From the NCBI GenBank assembly GCA_964200075.2, contig CAXNAA020000325.1, positions 1-22,606 on the forward strand: a DNA stretch of 22,606 nt, written 5' to 3'. Within the stretch, counting starts at the first letter, position 1, and each line of letters opens with the position of its first letter. Shown here in pieces: positions 1 to 9,216 of the stretch. A program made the translations under genes and the position numbers. This DNA comes from Sphacelaria rigidula. Taxonomy: Eukaryota; Phaeophyceae; Sphacelariales. The notes below the pieces were generated by a model. The model was given only the letters and a program-made list of their open reading frames with translations. It made no database searches and was not told the DNA's origin.

Positions 1-146
1 CCGAGGTTTCGAGATTGGCCGCTGAACAATAAGTCGTGTGCAATAGTCTGTGCTTGCTAACATCACTCCGCCCAATAATCGGTGGAGATCGCCATAGATT
101 TTATTGCACACGGAATATTGTTCAACGGCCACTCTCGAAACCTTGG
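1..146. mobile_element. MITE-like foldback element with ~50-bp terminal inverted repeats
   Basis: The first 31 bases are the reverse complement of 116-146 with 3 mismatches; the outer ends are ccgaggtttcgaga and the complement of tctcgaaaccttgg. The pairing resumes inside (gtgtgcaata near 38-47 against tattgcacac near 101-110), and the centre has a small stem (ctccgcc near 66-72 with ggtggag near 81-87). Nearly the whole 146 bp therefore folds as one imperfect hairpin. This is the form of a non-autonomous MITE. The left end coincides with the window edge, so neither its true limit nor a target-site duplication can be judged. No coding capacity is seen. Confidence 0.7.
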
Positions 147-214
147 AGCTAGGCGAACCTGAAAAGTGGGCTAGGCTCCTCTCTGTGAGGTGATGCAAAC
201 TGTATGAAACAATC

Positions 215-230
215 GTTTTCGATCGAAAAC
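215..230. repeat. Perfect 16-bp palindrome
   Basis: The string gttttcgatcgaaaac is its own reverse complement. It lies in otherwise featureless sequence between the left-edge foldback and the 420-575 duplication. A palindrome this long can be a binding site or a chance event; nothing nearby decides. Confidence 0.4.
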
Positions 231-420
231 ATGCGGTCGAAAGGCACGAAGCGGCGCTTGACTCCAATCTTTTAGATTACCACGCCAGATAACACCTCTT
301 CACAGGACCATGCAAACTCCATCCAACTCATTCTCAGTTACTTAGCCATAAATTCCGCTCAGGTGCGTTAGCCGTTAGTGCACGTGCATGTAATTACTCT
401 TGTGTTCGTGGAGAAACACC

Positions 421-575
421 TGAGCCCTTCGAACCGATGGTTACGGATTTATTGTGCTGCACGATCTTGTTTCGAAAATGAATATAGAGCAGAAACCCCC
501 GAGCCGTCCAACCCCGTGGTTGCGAACTTGATGAACTGTACGGTCTTGTTTCGAATAAAAATAGTACAGTCTGTG
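421..575. repeat. Imperfect tandem duplication, unit ~76 bp
   Basis: Two adjacent blocks share the order gagcc - tc.aacc - gtggtt or atggtt - cg - tgaactgta or tgtgctgca - acg.tcttgtttcgaa. The best-kept segment is tcttgtttcgaa, present in both halves about 76 bases apart. An open frame (378-599, plus) crosses both halves, but it has no recognisable motif and the divergence does not look codon-structured. I read it as a decayed tandem duplication rather than a gene. Confidence 0.5.
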
Positions 576-579
576 GTGT

Positions 580-1370
580 TGCCAGATGATATCGCCTAGC
601 TAGCTACCTAGCTACCCAGCCATATATCCAGCAGACGGTCCACGAGGGAAAGGCAGTGCTGATTCCCTGTCAGGCCGTTTCTTATAGACTGAAAACAAAT
701 CTGCCCTTCTGAACCTTTCATCACGGATTATTGGCGGAATACGGGCCTTGGCGGATTTGGCCTCCTCGGAAAGATTTGCTCTATTTTTCACGAGGATTCC
801 AGCACGTTTGTCCGATATTTCACACTCCCAGTTTTTCTCTTGGCCGTATTCTGGATTTTTTCAGTCAGTCTGAAGTATTTGACCACGACAACCGGTCACC
901 TGCTGACGAGGCGTGGATATCTGCTCTTTTCATCTTATCGTCAACAGAGGTATATCCAACTTTTCTCTCGGTTTCTTGGTTTATTCGCTGGCTCTTTGTT
1001 CTATTTTTTTCAGTCCGAGTTTGAGATACTACTATTAATAATTTAAACATTCTTTGGTGGAGTGTTTAGTAGATATGACGACGGTGAATGTTTCTTCCCC
1101 AACTATTGTGATGCGTTGAACACGAGGTCAACACCCGAATAAACGTCTCTTGAAAATGATCAGTTGGACTGCTTAGTAATAGCACGGTAGGTGCAGCCTT
1201 GTATACAGGACTATTTCTACCTCACCTGTTAATAGTATGTCCATATTACAGGAGAGTGCATTCGTACTACGGATTCATGTTCAAAAGGTGTAGCTCTGCA
1301 TGCAGGGCTTTTATAAACTGTTGCTACCAAGGTACACTGACAGCTCAACAAATAGCTCTGCATGCAGGAT
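580..1370. other. Stretch without a recognisable gene
   Basis: A ctag-rich patch lies at 595-615. At 731-1046 there are short overlapping plus-strand frames with T-rich, Phe/Leu-rich translations and no conserved motif. At about 1290-1305 and 1351-1366 the string tagctctgcatgcagg occurs twice in direct orientation, and its core ctgcatgcag is palindromic. It sits just upstream of the TIR element copy that starts near 1372. Nothing here can be called a gene. Confidence 0.5.
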
Positions 1371-1371
1371 G

Positions 1372-1669
1372 AACAGTGTTCTAGTGAGCTTGAGAGTAGA
1401 TACTATACAGTGAAAACGTAAAGCGGTCAATCAGTGAATGATTTGTTTCAAATCCTACATGCACTTCCACCACGCACTACATGCTATCTGTGGTAGCTTG
1501 TCACCGATGCCCTTCACATCCCTCGGTATGATGTCGACGTGTCGCTGAATGCAAACGCCGGTGATGGGGGCAAAGAAAAGAACATACGGAATGAATGTTT
1601 GCCCAAGTGAAAGCGAATGATCGAAGGTACTTTCCATTGGCGCTCTACTCTCGACTCGTAGCACTCATG
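1372..1669 (+). mobile_element. TIR element, copy C (decayed, ~298 bp)
   Basis: This block aligns along its length with the two copies at 20561-20854 and 20886-21186. Shared landmarks in the same order are gtgag..tgagagtaga near the left end, aagcggtcaat, cgatgcccttcacatccct, gatgtcgacgtgt, acggaatgaatg, agcgaatgatc, and ctctcga near the right end. Its ends are degraded inverted repeats (left tgttctagtgagcttgagag, right near ctctcgactcgtagcactc). One frame reads IPRYDVDVSLNAN and later IRNE, parallel to IPEGDIDVYLSAH and TRNE in copy B, so an ancestral coding segment is likely. Stops and indels make it non-coding now. It is the most diverged of the three copies. Confidence 0.7.
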
Positions 1670-2240
1670 CCATCAGCCGATGAACTATATCGATGATCAC
1701 ACTGTGAAAAGATACCCCGCCATGAACACGTTTTTGTGGTTCTAGTTCCTGTTTTGAGTTTTGCTCGATCTTGAGGAGGATTTTGTGGTTCGGGATCGGC
1801 ACCCCGGGAAATATAGCCAGTGTGGGCAACTTTCGATACCCACAACACCCACCACCAGTATCACATGACACCTGAACCTCACAGGTAATGTACCGGTGCA
1901 CCTCGTTTGTGCCCCGCAAAAAAAAACGCGGTATAAGATCCTTTGCCGACAGAGAAAACTCGGCAAAAGTGGTGAAAAATGCGAAATGATACATGTACAT
2001 ATGTGTATTAGTAATGAAACTCATGAATATGAGAGGAGTAGCAGGAGAAGGACTATACGGCATGGGTGTGATATTATTGGAATTGAAATACGCGAGACAC
2101 AGAATTGAGTAGAACGAATGAAAAGTGTGAAGAATGCGGAATACCCTAATATGTGTCACCACCGACATTTCGTTCCGATGAGAAAAAAAGTAGAACCCGG
2201 AGTAAAAAGTAGATTAGTCATTGAAGAGTAGGGAATTGTA
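1670..2240. other. Stretch with only unsupported open frames
   Basis: A minus-strand frame of 167 codons (1665-2168) and overlapping shorter frames are open here. The translation shows no domain, repeat or signal that I recognise, its start would overlap the TIR element, and open frames of this length are expected by chance in sequence of this composition. No repeat structure was noticed between 1700 and 2200. Confidence 0.4.
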
Positions 2241-2245
2241 CAGAA

Positions 2246-2551
2246 GTTGACAATTTGCTTACGAAAGAGCAAAATCTCTATGTACAACAGTCGGTTAAAA
2301 TCTGATCCAACATATACGACATTTAACGAAAAAAGCTGTACTTTTCAGGACAGTAAAAAGTACACGACTACAAATACCGAGGCTACGATTTCACCGAAGT
2401 TGATAATTTGCTCACGAAAGAGCAAAATCTCTATGTACGACAGTCGGTTGAAATCCGATCCAACATATACGACATTTGACGAAAAAAGCTGTACTTTTCA
2501 GGACAGGAAAAAGTACAAAACTACATGTACGGAGGCTACGACGGACAACAT
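2246..2551 (+). repeat. 153-bp tandem duplication, in frame (2 copies)
   Basis: Units 2246-2398 and 2399-2551 are nearly identical, both starting gttga(c/t)aatttgct and carrying gtacttttcaggaca. The period of 153 is 51 codons, so the plus-strand frame 2247-2558 runs through both copies and gives a 103-residue two-repeat peptide (each half with KSKISMY, SRLKSDPTYTTF and EKSCTFQD). The differences are scattered single substitutions, many A/G or C/T, with none creating a stop or shift. The first codon of the frame is TTG rather than ATG. It may be a repeat-protein fragment or simply a recent duplication of non-coding DNA; no family is recognised. Confidence 0.75.
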
Positions 2552-2740
2552 GGGCTGAAACCCACTGCGAGAAAAACTTCCGATGGAAAAACGTTTTTCC
2601 TGAAAAACCTGCTCGCAAACAATCGCAGAAAGTAAAGACGGAAACGTAAAAGCATACGACAACACCCTCGCAAAGCAACCGGTGTCACACTCCCACTATG
2701 CATGTAACTCACGAAGAAGCAATACGAACCTTTACAGTCG

Positions 2741-2800
2741 CTCCGGTCTACACCTTTCGGTATATATACATATATGTGCGGGCACCAGCTGGGGTCACAG
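2741..2800. repeat. Direct repeat, copy 1 (TATA-containing)
   Basis: It carries ctccggt.tacacctttcgg, then a tatata run, then gcaccagc.ggggtcaca, repeated at 3119-3172 about 380 bp away. After the repeat comes a T-rich stretch ending tttcactgcag near 2833, which has the form of a 3' splice acceptor. The pair may derive from a duplicated promoter or 5' gene segment, or from a repeat family; no exon is convincing. Confidence 0.6.
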
Positions 2801-3003
2801 AGGAGCTTGATATTTTTAATTTGTTTTCACTGCAGCGCTTGCCTTTATTTTTTATCGCGAGAAGGGTTCAGCAGTCCCTTCCTCTCGTAGTCGATTTTTG
2901 TGTACCCACGACATGTTCGCTCTCCACTGTTGGGCATGGTGTGATGGGAAGACATTTGTCGTAAAAAAAACTTCATGCCAACGAATACACATAGTCAAGA
3001 CGT

Positions 3004-3051
3004 GAATCGGCATCATTTTCAGTGTTTTTCAAGATAAAATGATGCCGATTC
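3004..3051. repeat. Perfect 16-bp stem hairpin
   Basis: The left arm gaatcggcatcatttt (3004-3019) is exactly complementary to the right arm aaaatgatgccgattc (3036-3051), leaving a 16-base loop. It lies between the two direct repeats at 2741 and 3119. It could be a small foldback relic or a structured RNA; a bacterial-type terminator is not relevant in this context. Confidence 0.75.
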
Positions 3052-3118
3052 TCAAAGTGACCCGTCCAGCATCCCGAGAAACATATTCACCAAAAAGGGA
3101 ACTTCTACCATAGCATGG

Positions 3119-3172
3119 CTCCGGTGTACACCTTTCGGTATATATATGTGGGCGCACCAGCCGGGGTCACAC
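3119..3172. repeat. Direct repeat, copy 2 (TATA-containing)
   Basis: This is the second copy of the 2741-2800 segment, with ctccggtgtacacctttcgg followed by tatatatat and the ggggtcaca end. It is followed by an unusually good acceptor-like tract (T-run, then ctttgtttttag, ending near 3201). A weaker echo of the following segment (T-run, then gacctc..ttacgat) recurs near 4165-4205. No exon with a recognisable product follows. Confidence 0.6.
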
Positions 3173-3398
3173 AGGATTTTTTTTATTTTCTTTGTTTTTA
3201 GTACGCCACCTTGACCTCGCTTACGATGGCAAGCAATGAAGACTGAAAGCAAGACACAGGAGAAGGTCGTGGGAGTTGGCCGGAACAAAAAACGGGTACT
3301 TCCGTCTGTTACGCGCAAACGTTCGAACACTGACAGATTGGGTCGTTCACACAAATGTGATGTCTCCTGTATATTCGTGTATGCATGTTCCCGTTTTT

Positions 3399-3467
3399 CA
3401 GAATCAAATTTCCGTCTTTCAGAATCAAATTTCCGTCTTTCAGAATCAAATTTCCGTCTTTCAGAAT
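3399..3467. repeat. 21-bp minisatellite (3 full units plus part)
   Basis: The unit cagaatcaaatttccgtcttt repeats at 3399, 3420 and 3441, with a broken fourth start at 3462. The period is a multiple of 3, so it reads as SESNFRL on plus and DSERRKF on minus in longer open frames (3236-3598 plus, 3052-3471 minus). Neither host frame has other support, so this is listed as a minisatellite and not as a gene. Confidence 0.9.
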
Positions 3468-3479
3468 TCAAGCGTGAGA

Positions 3480-5440
3480 TCCACGATGAGGGTTCCGCGT
3501 ATTGCCTGTCACGCGCGAAGTTTCAGGCACTCTTCTGCTCAATAATTATCTCTTTGCCTTTTTTGTCCACCTGTGGACCCTTTTTTGTGAAGTGGTGACC
3601 GTACAGCCGGCTTAGGAGAAGATACGCCGAGCAGTCACTACCATAGCCATTTCGGTCAAATTACCCTCCCACCAAGTGAGGCCGAAACCGAAGGTCGAAT
3701 CTCGCCCTCGTCGATGGTGACCGGTCATGGGAAATCATTGCACTGTCTCATCAAGCTTTCCAAAACGAAAAATGTCGCAGGGTGAGAGTAGAGCTGAAGG
3801 GTTTTTGTGAAGTGTGCTGTTTTAAGACTAGGTCTAATTGACCCGCCTGCACGGGAGCGTTCACACGCAATATTAGTACATGATCACAACAGCCGCTAGT
3901 AGATGTAAGGCAGTGCAAGTACTACAATCGCTCCAGACGTCTCGGCTTCTGCACCGGAGCTCTGACACGAAGCAGCCGCTAGAGTTGTCTTTCTTCTGTG
4001 AACTCCCCCTCTGAAATTCGACACTTAAAGGGATGCTCGCTGTTGAAAGGCGGAATTGCCTGTTGTGCACAGCCGCACAGAACGAAGTAGCAGCGCCTGC
4101 CGACACGCACCCAAACTGCATGTCGTGACAACTTGCGGCGAGAAAAAACAAAACATGCGCACCGATTTTTTTTAATTTGCGATGTTGGACCTCTATTACG
4201 ATAGCGCTAGACACTAATCCTCAACCCAAAAGTGCCGATCGCGCAACGCATAGAACTCGGTGACGAAGCAGATGGTTGGACTGCCGTTTCTTGCGTGCGC
4301 TTCCCACACACCCAAGCTAGATCAACCTAAATAACTTTTTCGTTTGAGCGTGATACTGAGCCCCAACAAACCCAAACGAACAAAAATGAGGTGTTTTGCG
4401 CTCTGGGAGGGGGTTTCTCGCTGCTGGGGCGACGCCAGAAAAATGTGAAATGGGTTTCTCCTAGATCTTGTGTGTGTGCGGGGATGAGTGAAGTGCCGTA
4501 GGCTGCCTTGCTTTCTGTGTCGAGAATCGCGCGATATCCCGTGCTAGAGCTGTCCCCTAGTAAATCAAGTTTATAAGTGATGAAGCGTGCGTTCTGCTCG
4601 AGAGCGCCTCGGCACAGGTGCGACCACCTACTGACGTGTTCATTATTCCTCCACACTTGTGTTTTTTCTTAGTTTGCCGTTGATTTGTGGTCGTTAGGCC
4701 CTCCAGTCCCACCCATAACATTACACGACAATGCCGGGCTGTAATACACGATGTTACAGTTAGTACTGTAGAACAGTGTGCGACAAGAGTGAAGTACGAG
4801 TGCAGTTCCGTACATCACCCTGCAACTTCGTCGGCAACAAACAGTGGGATAATACAGCAGCGGTCGCTGTGGTGATGCGTACGCCGTGCAGTGCGGTATA
4901 GTACCATCGCCGCAGGGCATGGCATAACACTTCTCATCCGCTTGTCGAACCCCTTGTGCACCACCGTTGCTACGACGCGGTCCCAGCAGCTGGCGCAGGT
5001 AGACACGGTCTGTGCTGTCACGAGACTGTCTGCTGCTGCGCTTCCAAACGATTGAACGCCTGTTGTCCTACTATCGTGCGTCACTGTACGTGCGTCGCCT
5101 TCCTGCAGCTTCGGAAGACCTCAACTTTCCCCTGGTCTGTAGCGCATATTCGGAAACCCTCAATCTCAGCTCCCCTGATGTTCGTACAGATCGAGATTTG
5201 TGTCGCCATCAAAGCTAGACTTTTCCCCGCCCGGGTCAACCCAGTTTCCCTCCAGCTGGGGATCAAATCACTCTATCCATTCTTTAGACACGATGGGGGT
5301 TGTGATCTCCCGTATTCGCCAGTTACATAGGCATGAAAACACGAATGACGATGCCCCCGAACACGCAGGGGGCATCTTGAGGCCTTGTCTAGCACATAAT
5401 CTCCCCATGTGACCCCATCCTCCTCCCATTTCCTCTCCCG
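3480..5440. other. 2-kb stretch with no supported gene
   Basis: Several open frames of 60-125 codons exist on both strands (for example 3873-4214 minus, 4327-4656 minus, 4956-5330 plus, 5081-5266 minus). None has a motif that I recognise, and they overlap each other antisense. Short repeats are present: the T-run echo near 4165-4205 mentioned with the direct repeats, and a ggggat.aaatca string near 5258 and again near 5441. Exons of unknown genes cannot be excluded. Confidence 0.4.
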
Positions 5441-5449
5441 GGGATGAAA

Positions 5450-6469
5450 TCAACACATCCCCTCCCAAAACAATCTCAGCGAAAATCCCAGCGAAAAACG
5501 GGGTGTTATCAGACGTTGGGTCATTTGCGGTTGGAAAACAACGAATCTGAACACGTGACTGTTACTAATGAGAAGCGAGGAATATACCACATCAAGTGAT
5601 ACATGTCGTTTTTTCGTCACGAGGTTACGGACACGGCGGGGAAGATCTTGTTCCACTCCCTCGCTGAACATGGGCAGGGGTCATTATGCACCGACTAGGG
5701 TATATTGCGTACGAATGGTGATGTCCCTGTACACTCAGCAGGCATTATCAGACCGAAGTCCAAAATCAAATTCCTTCCGCATTACCTATCCAATAGTCGC
5801 ATACATGGTATCATATCGGCCGTAATGAACAAACGAAGAGGTTGATAGTCGCATTTGTGTATAGCAGTGGCGCTAAGGACGAAAATGTACCTCGACTGAT
5901 CAGCGCTCCTCAATTTCTTCTGAAATCGAAAATATGTCTTCTTAGCCCAATTTGTACCCAATCTCCACATGCTTCGACTCGTAGTAACCGCCATCAGCTC
6001 GGGAGTCTAACAAAGAGAACAGATTTGCAAGCTGTTACTCTTACAATGGGATCAAGCTATACCCTGAACCGTCGTTTTTCGGGGATACGGGGTTTTAGCG
6101 TTGTCGGATTTCCACTGATGATACGCACGAAGGACCCAGGAAGCCTCTTGACGTGTTCCCTTATATATGTTGTGGAAAAGCTCAGATCGCCCTCAAACGT
6201 GGCAGTTCTGCAAGTATGGGTGCTCCAAATGAAGAAAAAGAAAAGGATGGCGATGAAAATATTCCAAAGATTCTCTGTTTTCACCGGCTGTCGGGGGTCC
6301 CAGCCTGAAGATCCCCGGAAGGCGGTACAAAACGCCTCAAAACAACATAAGTATATTGCGCCCCGCGATAGTCCGAGGAACACATGTACAAAGTTTGGTC
6401 ACAAAACTCGAAAACCTCATACTGTTTTTCTCGCATGAAGTTGAACATACGCGGAAAAGACTCCTTCAT
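5450..6469 (-). CDS. Candidate four-exon gene, hypothetical 254-aa protein
   Basis: Four minus-strand open blocks join in frame across GT-AG introns. Exon 1 is 6469-6285 (ATG at 6469-6467), exon 2 is 6207-6063, exon 3 is 6006-5786 and exon 4 is 5663-5450 with a TGA stop. The introns would be 77, 56 and 122 bp. Acceptors 1 and 2 follow clear pyrimidine tracts (ccttttctttttcttc upstream of ttgcag; ctgttctctttgttag). The exons total 765 nt, exactly 255 codons. The product is basic and Arg-rich in the middle (PRIPEKRRFR), with no domain, signal peptide or membrane segment that I recognise. A competing 198-codon plus-strand frame (5842-6438) runs antisense. In-frame joins can occur by chance, so this is a candidate only; exon 1 could also be internal, since an acceptor-like tract precedes it. 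Confidence 0.35.
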
Positions 6470-7098
6470 ATTGAGAAAAAACAGTTGAGAGTTTGCACGT
6501 TTGAAGCTCACTTAATCACACAAGAGCTCAAAACTTCATGCCGCTGTTGGAGTCTCGAAAATTTGCGCACGCGCACCATGGTTCGTTACAAACATTGATG
6601 GACGACAGATTTTAATTTTTTAATTTTCACTGTTTATCATGGGTCCTACGGGGTCCTTCGTGGGACCCCCGGGAGACCGGCGGAAATAGTCGGACGGTGA
6701 AAAGGATCTCCACCATCGACAGTTTTGTAATGATACATACAGTGTAGCACATCCGTGGAACATTTCAGGGTCTAACTCCTAGAAATGGCGTGAAGCTTTG
6801 CAGATGAAGTACCTGTAGAGTGATGAACGTGAACCAGGCTGTAATTTCGTCTCGAACACTCTCACCCAGGGGGTGCTACTCGAACGTGTGGGCCGTTCGC
6901 GGGCGGGGTGCAAAATGCTTCTGAACGCATGACAGGTATCGTCAAGAGATCGACACCTTTACTATGTACTCCTAGGATAGGCAGGAGCACCATCCTTCGT
7001 TTGAGACGAGGCAAAACGGTGAACACTACCCGCGTGGGCGGCTACTTGCCTATCCCTTGTGAAGTTCCACATGAGACCCCATCAGTGCATGGAAGATG
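6470..7098. other. Gap between the two candidate minus-strand genes
   Basis: A small hairpin (gggtcc..ggaccc) lies near 6650-6667 in a T/A-rich then G/C-rich patch. Short minus-strand frames occur (about 44 codons ending near 6632, and about 35 codons near 6972-7080), along with a plus frame at 6908-7120. None is supported by motifs. This may contain more exons of the flanking candidates. Confidence 0.35.
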
Positions 7099-7445
7099 TT
7101 ATCTATATAGCCGGACATGACATGCAGTAGTGTTTCGACGCTTGATGAGGGTCTTGACTGTACTGAAATCGCCGAAAACAGAGCGGGGCAACACTAGCCT
7201 GCACTTTGGTACAAATGCAAATGAATTGGCCAATGCCAGTCGGTGTAAGAGCTGAAACCTCACTTGGTGTTTGTCAAGCCTGACATGACCCAACTTCCAC
7301 AAACGATATGTCTACCCCCACTAATTACATAGCGCAGTTTCGATATCCGCGTTGCCTCTCTCGATATCTCGCCTTGAATACCCCGAGTTGGCAACGTGAA
7401 ATTTTCAACGATCTTTATAATATGTGTTGATGTCGCAGAGGGCAT
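7099..7445 (-). CDS. Candidate two-exon gene, hypothetical 89-aa protein
   Basis: Exon A (7445-7329, 39 codons, ATG at 7445-7443) and exon B (7251-7099, 51 codons with stop) join in phase 0 across a 77-bp intron with donor gtaatt and acceptor gtttcag. The frame is also open upstream of the ATG to an acceptor-like attag at about 7466, so exon A may be internal. The product is basic (SREATRISKLRY at the end of exon A, KTLIKRR in exon B) and matches no family that I recognise. The alternative is two unrelated chance frames. It lies on the same strand as the 5450-6469 candidate and could in principle belong to the same transcript, but I found no bridging exon set. Confidence 0.3.
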
Positions 7446-7474
7446 CTCGGATTCGGCGTCTCGACCTAATTTTC

Positions 7475-8620
7475 AGCCAGGACATATATTTTTGTAGATT
7501 CTAAGTCAGAAAGGAGCAGGCGAGACTTTAGCCTTGAATAGCGTGGGAGTAGCCCCTAGCCTCTTCGTTCGCGGCAACAGTGCATTCGCGAATTCAACGC
7601 GTATCTCCACCCTTCCCCCAGAATGCCGCCAAGACGCTACACCAATGACGAACCGAAGCGATAAAGTGCCAACAATAAAAACACTAAGCTGTCATCATTC
7701 TGGTTGCTCCTGGATTGGAGTCGGTTGTCTAAAAGACCCTCGTTCGGCAAAAAAGCTCACAGCGTTGCCCATACATGAACACTGGAAACCTAGTGCAGCA
7801 CCATATGAAAAGCTTCCTTCCGTTTGCCGTCTCGTGTGATGAATCTCAAATGTCATTAACAAACTACTAGGAACACCCCATATCCCGTCACTGGAAAAAA
7901 TCACACCCCCAAAAAGCTCGTCGAGAGATCAACATCAACATACCCCGTGATTGGTGGTGGTCAAAACCGCCCGCGTTCGACAGGGAAAAACAATTACACA
8001 AGAGCAATCAACCGGTGTTCCAATGCAGTGCGAGAAAGCAATAAAAGCCTCATTACAGTTCAGGAGAATTACAAGAGCTGCACGCCCATAATATCACTGT
8101 TCCACCCACATTCCCACGACAAACAGAGGTCTGCGCTGTCATGCACTACAAGTAGTGCCACGGTAACTCTGCCAACAAAAATGACAGCACCTCTGGCCAG
8201 ACAAAACTCACACGATAAAAACGATAATACTACGTGGTAGTTGGTAACTTCTTTAGTGAACAGATGCACGGCTATGCGTGAGTTGTACCCCATGACGGTT
8301 TTGGCCACCTGCACGCGAGCGCAGCAGCATCAAAAGTACGTGGGGTGAGGCAACGTGCGTGGTTCGGACTTTGATTGAGGATAGGGTGTGACTTCGAAGT
8401 CAATTCCACGTTGGTGTTAGGTCGACCAAAGGATTGATTTTTGTTCACTCTATCTATGATTCTCTTAGCCTTCGAGCTGCCTCCCCCATGGCTGAGAAAC
8501 GTCGCAGCTGCCGTCCCCCCAAACGGTGCTCCATCTCGAAAGGGACGCGTGGTCAATGGTCAAACGACTAAAGCGAGCAACAAATGACACAAATGAGTAC
8601 GCCCCCCCATCCCCCCACTC
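7475..8620. other. 1.1-kb stretch with no supported gene
   Basis: The plus frame 7534-7839 contains a C-X4-C pair (near 7691-7708) followed by a HEH about 25 residues later, faintly zinc-finger-like but not matching a finger consensus. A second plus frame (7947-8240) is Ser/Thr/Asn-rich without motifs. Minus frames 8069-8314 and 8272-8556 are equally anonymous. No repeats were noticed. Confidence 0.35.
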
Positions 8621-8627
8621 GTGCGTG

Positions 8628-8762
8628 TCAACCGTTGCCATCAATGGACGAAATAATCATAGCCTCCTCGTCGGAACTCTGCTCGCTGTCGGTGATCGAA
8701 ACAATTAGAGCTGTTGGTGCTTCAAGCGGGATGTCTTGATCCGTGGTCACCTCCCCCCGCCT
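8628..8762 (-). CDS. Small acidic reading frame, possible C-terminal exon
   Basis: A minus-strand frame opens after a TAG at 8765-8763 and runs 44 codons to a TGA at 8630-8628. It reads with an acidic, Ser-rich end (ITDSEQSSDEEAMIISSIDG) typical of a disordered C-terminus. The upstream side runs directly into the poly-C and G/C-block region at 8796-8886, where the sequence may be unreliable, so any preceding exon would be hidden. No start codon at the beginning and no family recognised. Confidence 0.25.
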   Translation of the reverse strand, partial: RRGEVTTDQDIPLEAPTALIVSITDSEQSSDEEAMIISSIDGNG

Positions 8763-8795
8763 CTATTTTGTTCGGGGGGCGCCGCAGGCATTACG

Positions 8796-8886
8796 CCCCC
8801 CCCCCCCCCCCCCCCCCCCCAAAAAGGGGCCAGGGGGGGACCCCCGCGGCGGGGAAAACACCCCGGCCCCCCGCCGCGCCCGGCGT
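8796..8886. repeat. 25-C homopolymer followed by G/C blocks
   Basis: 25 consecutive C (8796-8820) are followed by aaaaagggg, runs of G and C in alternating blocks, and little else up to about 8886. All plus frames here read as Pro/Gly runs. The block structure (homopolymer, then short homopolymer blocks with little complexity) resembles base-calling or assembly trouble after a homopolymer as much as real biology. No gene should be called through it. Confidence 0.85.
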
Positions 8887-9216
8887 TCTCGACAAATGAC
8901 AACGAGGAGGGGGAGACTACGGTACCCTACAAGGGTGATGGGTTTCGGTGTTTGGGGGCAGATGTTGAGGCGGCGGTTAGTTACGTGACTTATGAGAGGA
9001 GAAGCGGGGGGACTGAGAAATGAAACATGAGCTTAAGGGAACAGCAACTTGGCTGGAAAAGCAACATGTCTTCACACCAAGGAAATAGAACAACAGACGG
9101 GCCCCACAGCACAAAAAAGAGACATGCACCACACACACACAACACGAAACTCATCGCACAAGGCCATCTCTGTTCGAGAATTGGATTGTCGTGTGTTGTT
9201 CTCTTTGTTCCTTCAG

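Noticed and set aside
420-575. Two-repeat protein gene in 378-599
   Set aside because: The duplicated halves diverge without codon structure and the frame has no further support.
2741-3172. Pair of LTRs bounding a retroelement
   Set aside because: The repeated segment is under 60 bp, the interior is only ~320 bp, and there is no primer-binding site, polypurine tract or gag/pol.
3399-3467. CRISPR-like array
   Set aside because: Contiguous 21-bp units without spacers, in a eukaryotic context; it is a minisatellite. The 38-codon array is likewise protein-coding repeat.
5842-6438. 198-codon plus-strand open frame
   Set aside because: It is long for chance but has no motif, and the minus strand offers exon-intron structure with good acceptors over the same interval. 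Kept only as a competing reading.
7691-7790. C2H2 zinc finger in the 7534-7839 frame
   Set aside because: One C-X4-C and a HEH do not follow the finger spacing, and there is no second finger.
8714-9023. Proline-rich proteins read through the poly-C block
   Set aside because: All three plus frames become Pro/Gly runs because of homopolymers, and the sequence itself may be unreliable.
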